Of a DNA stretch of 15,024 nt, positions 14,101-15,024 are shown in pieces. Below the pieces are notes generated by a model. The model worked only from the letters and a program-made list of their open reading frames with translations, ran no database searches and had not been told where the DNA came from. The DNA lies in the NCBI GenBank assembly GCA_905235755.1, contig CAJONA010000039.1:1-15024 (forward strand), read 5' to 3'. Source of the DNA: an uncultured Clostridia bacterium. GTDB lineage: Bacteria; Bacillota; Clostridia; Oscillospirales; CAG-272. Position 1 is the first letter of the stretch, and each line of letters begins with the position of its first letter. Position numbers and translations under genes: made by a program.

Positions 14101-15024
14101 ATGGAGCATTATACAGTTACGGGAATGAGCTGCGCCGCTTGTCAGGCTCGTGTTGAAAAAGCGGTCTCGGAAGTGCCCGGCGTCATATCGTGCGCCGTGA
14201 GCTTACTGACCAATTCCATGAGCGTCGACGGCACTGCGTCAAGCTCGGAAGTGATAAAAGCGGTCGAAAAGGCCGGATACGGCGCGTCGTTGCAAGGAAG
14301 CGCAAAAAAGCCGAACGACTCCGACGTCGACGAATTCACCGATACGGAGACGAGAAATTTAAAAAAACGGCTGATCGCATCTGTCGTGTTCCTCGTCGCG
14401 CTCATGTATATCACGATGGGACACAATATGCTCTCGTGGCCCGTTCCGACGTTTTTCGAGCACAACCATCTTGCTCTGACGCTTCTCCAGCTTTTGCTGT
14501 CGGCGGCAGTCATCGTGATAAATCAAAAATTCTTCATAAGCGGCACCCGCGCGCTTATATCAAAAGCGCCGAACATGGACACGCTTGTGTCGCTCGGTTC
14601 GGCAGTTTCATTTGCGTGGAGCGTGTATATATTTTTCAAAATGTGCGGTATGATAACACGCGGCGCCGACAATATGGATCTGATGGAGCTTTACCACAGC
14701 GAGCTGTATTTTGAATCCGCCGCGATGATCCCCGCGCTCATCACCGTCGGCAAGCTGCTCGAATCGATCTCGAAGGGAAAGACGACGAGCGCGCTCAAAG
14801 ACCTCATCAAACTGAAACCGAAGAAAGCACGCATAATCAAAGACGGCGAGGAAACAGAAGTCGACGTGGACGAGGTGCGTCCGGGTGATATTTTCGTCGT
14901 AAAGCCGGGCGACGCCGTGCCCGTTGACGGCGTTGTCACAGATGGGACGAGCGCGGTTGACGAAAGCGCTCTCACCGGCGAATCGGTGCCTGTGGACAAG
15001 GCGGTTGGCGATCGCGTCAGCGCC
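14101..15024 (+). CDS. copA: CopA-like heavy-metal (copper) P1B-type ATPase, C-terminal part beyond window
   Basis: 308 residues are visible. It pumps monovalent copper out of the cytoplasm at the expense of ATP. Seen: one N-terminal heavy-metal-associated domain with metal site GMSCAAC (C11 and C14), four hydrophobic segments at about residues 86-106, 121-141, 161-182 and 196-213, the actuator domain with PGDAVPVDGVV and TGES (292-295). The CPC metal site in the sixth helix and the DKTGT phosphorylation motif would follow the cut edge, so copper over other soft metals is inferred from the single CxxC domain and close CopA resemblance. The start has GGAG 5 bases upstream, 10 bases after the Rrf2 gene stop. 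The combination suggests one operon. Confidence 0.9.
   Translation, partial: MEHYTVTGMSCAACQARVEKAVSEVPGVISCAVSLLTNSMSVDGTASSSEVIKAVEKAGYGASLQGSAKKPNDSDVDEFTDTETRNLKKRLIASVVFLVALMYITMGHNMLSWPVPTFFEHNHLALTLLQLLLSAAVIVINQKFFISGTRALISKAPNMDTLVSLGSAVSFAWSVYIFFKMCGMITRGADNMDLMELYHSELYFESAAMIPALITVGKLLESISKGKTTSALKDLIKLKPKKARIIKDGEETEVDVDEVRPGDIFVVKPGDAVPVDGVVTDGTSAVDESALTGESVPVDKAVGDRVSA

Overview
The window looks like a chromosomal segment from a low-to-medium GC anaerobic Firmicute, probably an uncultured gut-type Clostridia member. This is inferred from sigma-A type promoters with TTGACA/TATAAT boxes, strong AGGAGG-like ribosome binding sites, heavy use of ATA and CGC codons, a Clostridia-style fused ABC ATPase/permease and a five-gene liv operon of the Firmicutes kind. 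No phage, transposon, CRISPR array, tRNA or rRNA was seen. The genus cannot be told from this sequence.

Layout. (1) 1-2308, minus strand: a nearly complete GH95-type alpha-L-fucosidase running off the left edge; it has no signal peptide. (2) 2309-2519: a divergent promoter region with one good sigma-A promoter per strand. (3) 2520-3629: an unusual fusion of a 5'(3')-deoxyribonucleotidase-like HAD domain and a guanylate-kinase-like domain. (4) 3630-4164: a consensus promoter, a small predicted two-helix membrane protein and a hairpin/terminator. (5) 4165-8940: a complete branched-chain amino acid type ABC importer (binding lipoprotein, LivH, LivM, LivG, LivF), with a GC-rich hairpin after the binding protein gene and a strong terminator after livF. 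(6) 9172-12413: a MacB/FtsX-like ABC ATPase-permease whose reading frame is broken exactly at Walker B. (7) 12429-12469: a bidirectional terminator, then on the minus strand a GMP synthase ATP-pyrophosphatase subunit without a glutaminase domain. (8) 13595 to the right edge: an Rrf2-family regulator with three cysteines and, 10 bases downstream, a CopA-like copper P-type ATPase cut by the window edge.

How the parts work together. The liv genes form one importer: lipoprotein LivJ delivers ligand to the LivH/LivM channel, powered by LivG and LivF. The Rrf2 regulator and the copper pump are almost certainly co-transcribed, which suggests metal or Fe-S-linked control of copper export. The remaining genes look like independent units. 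The most unusual items are the nucleotidase-kinase fusion, the Walker B frameshift, the stand-alone GMP synthase subunit and the regulator-pump pairing.
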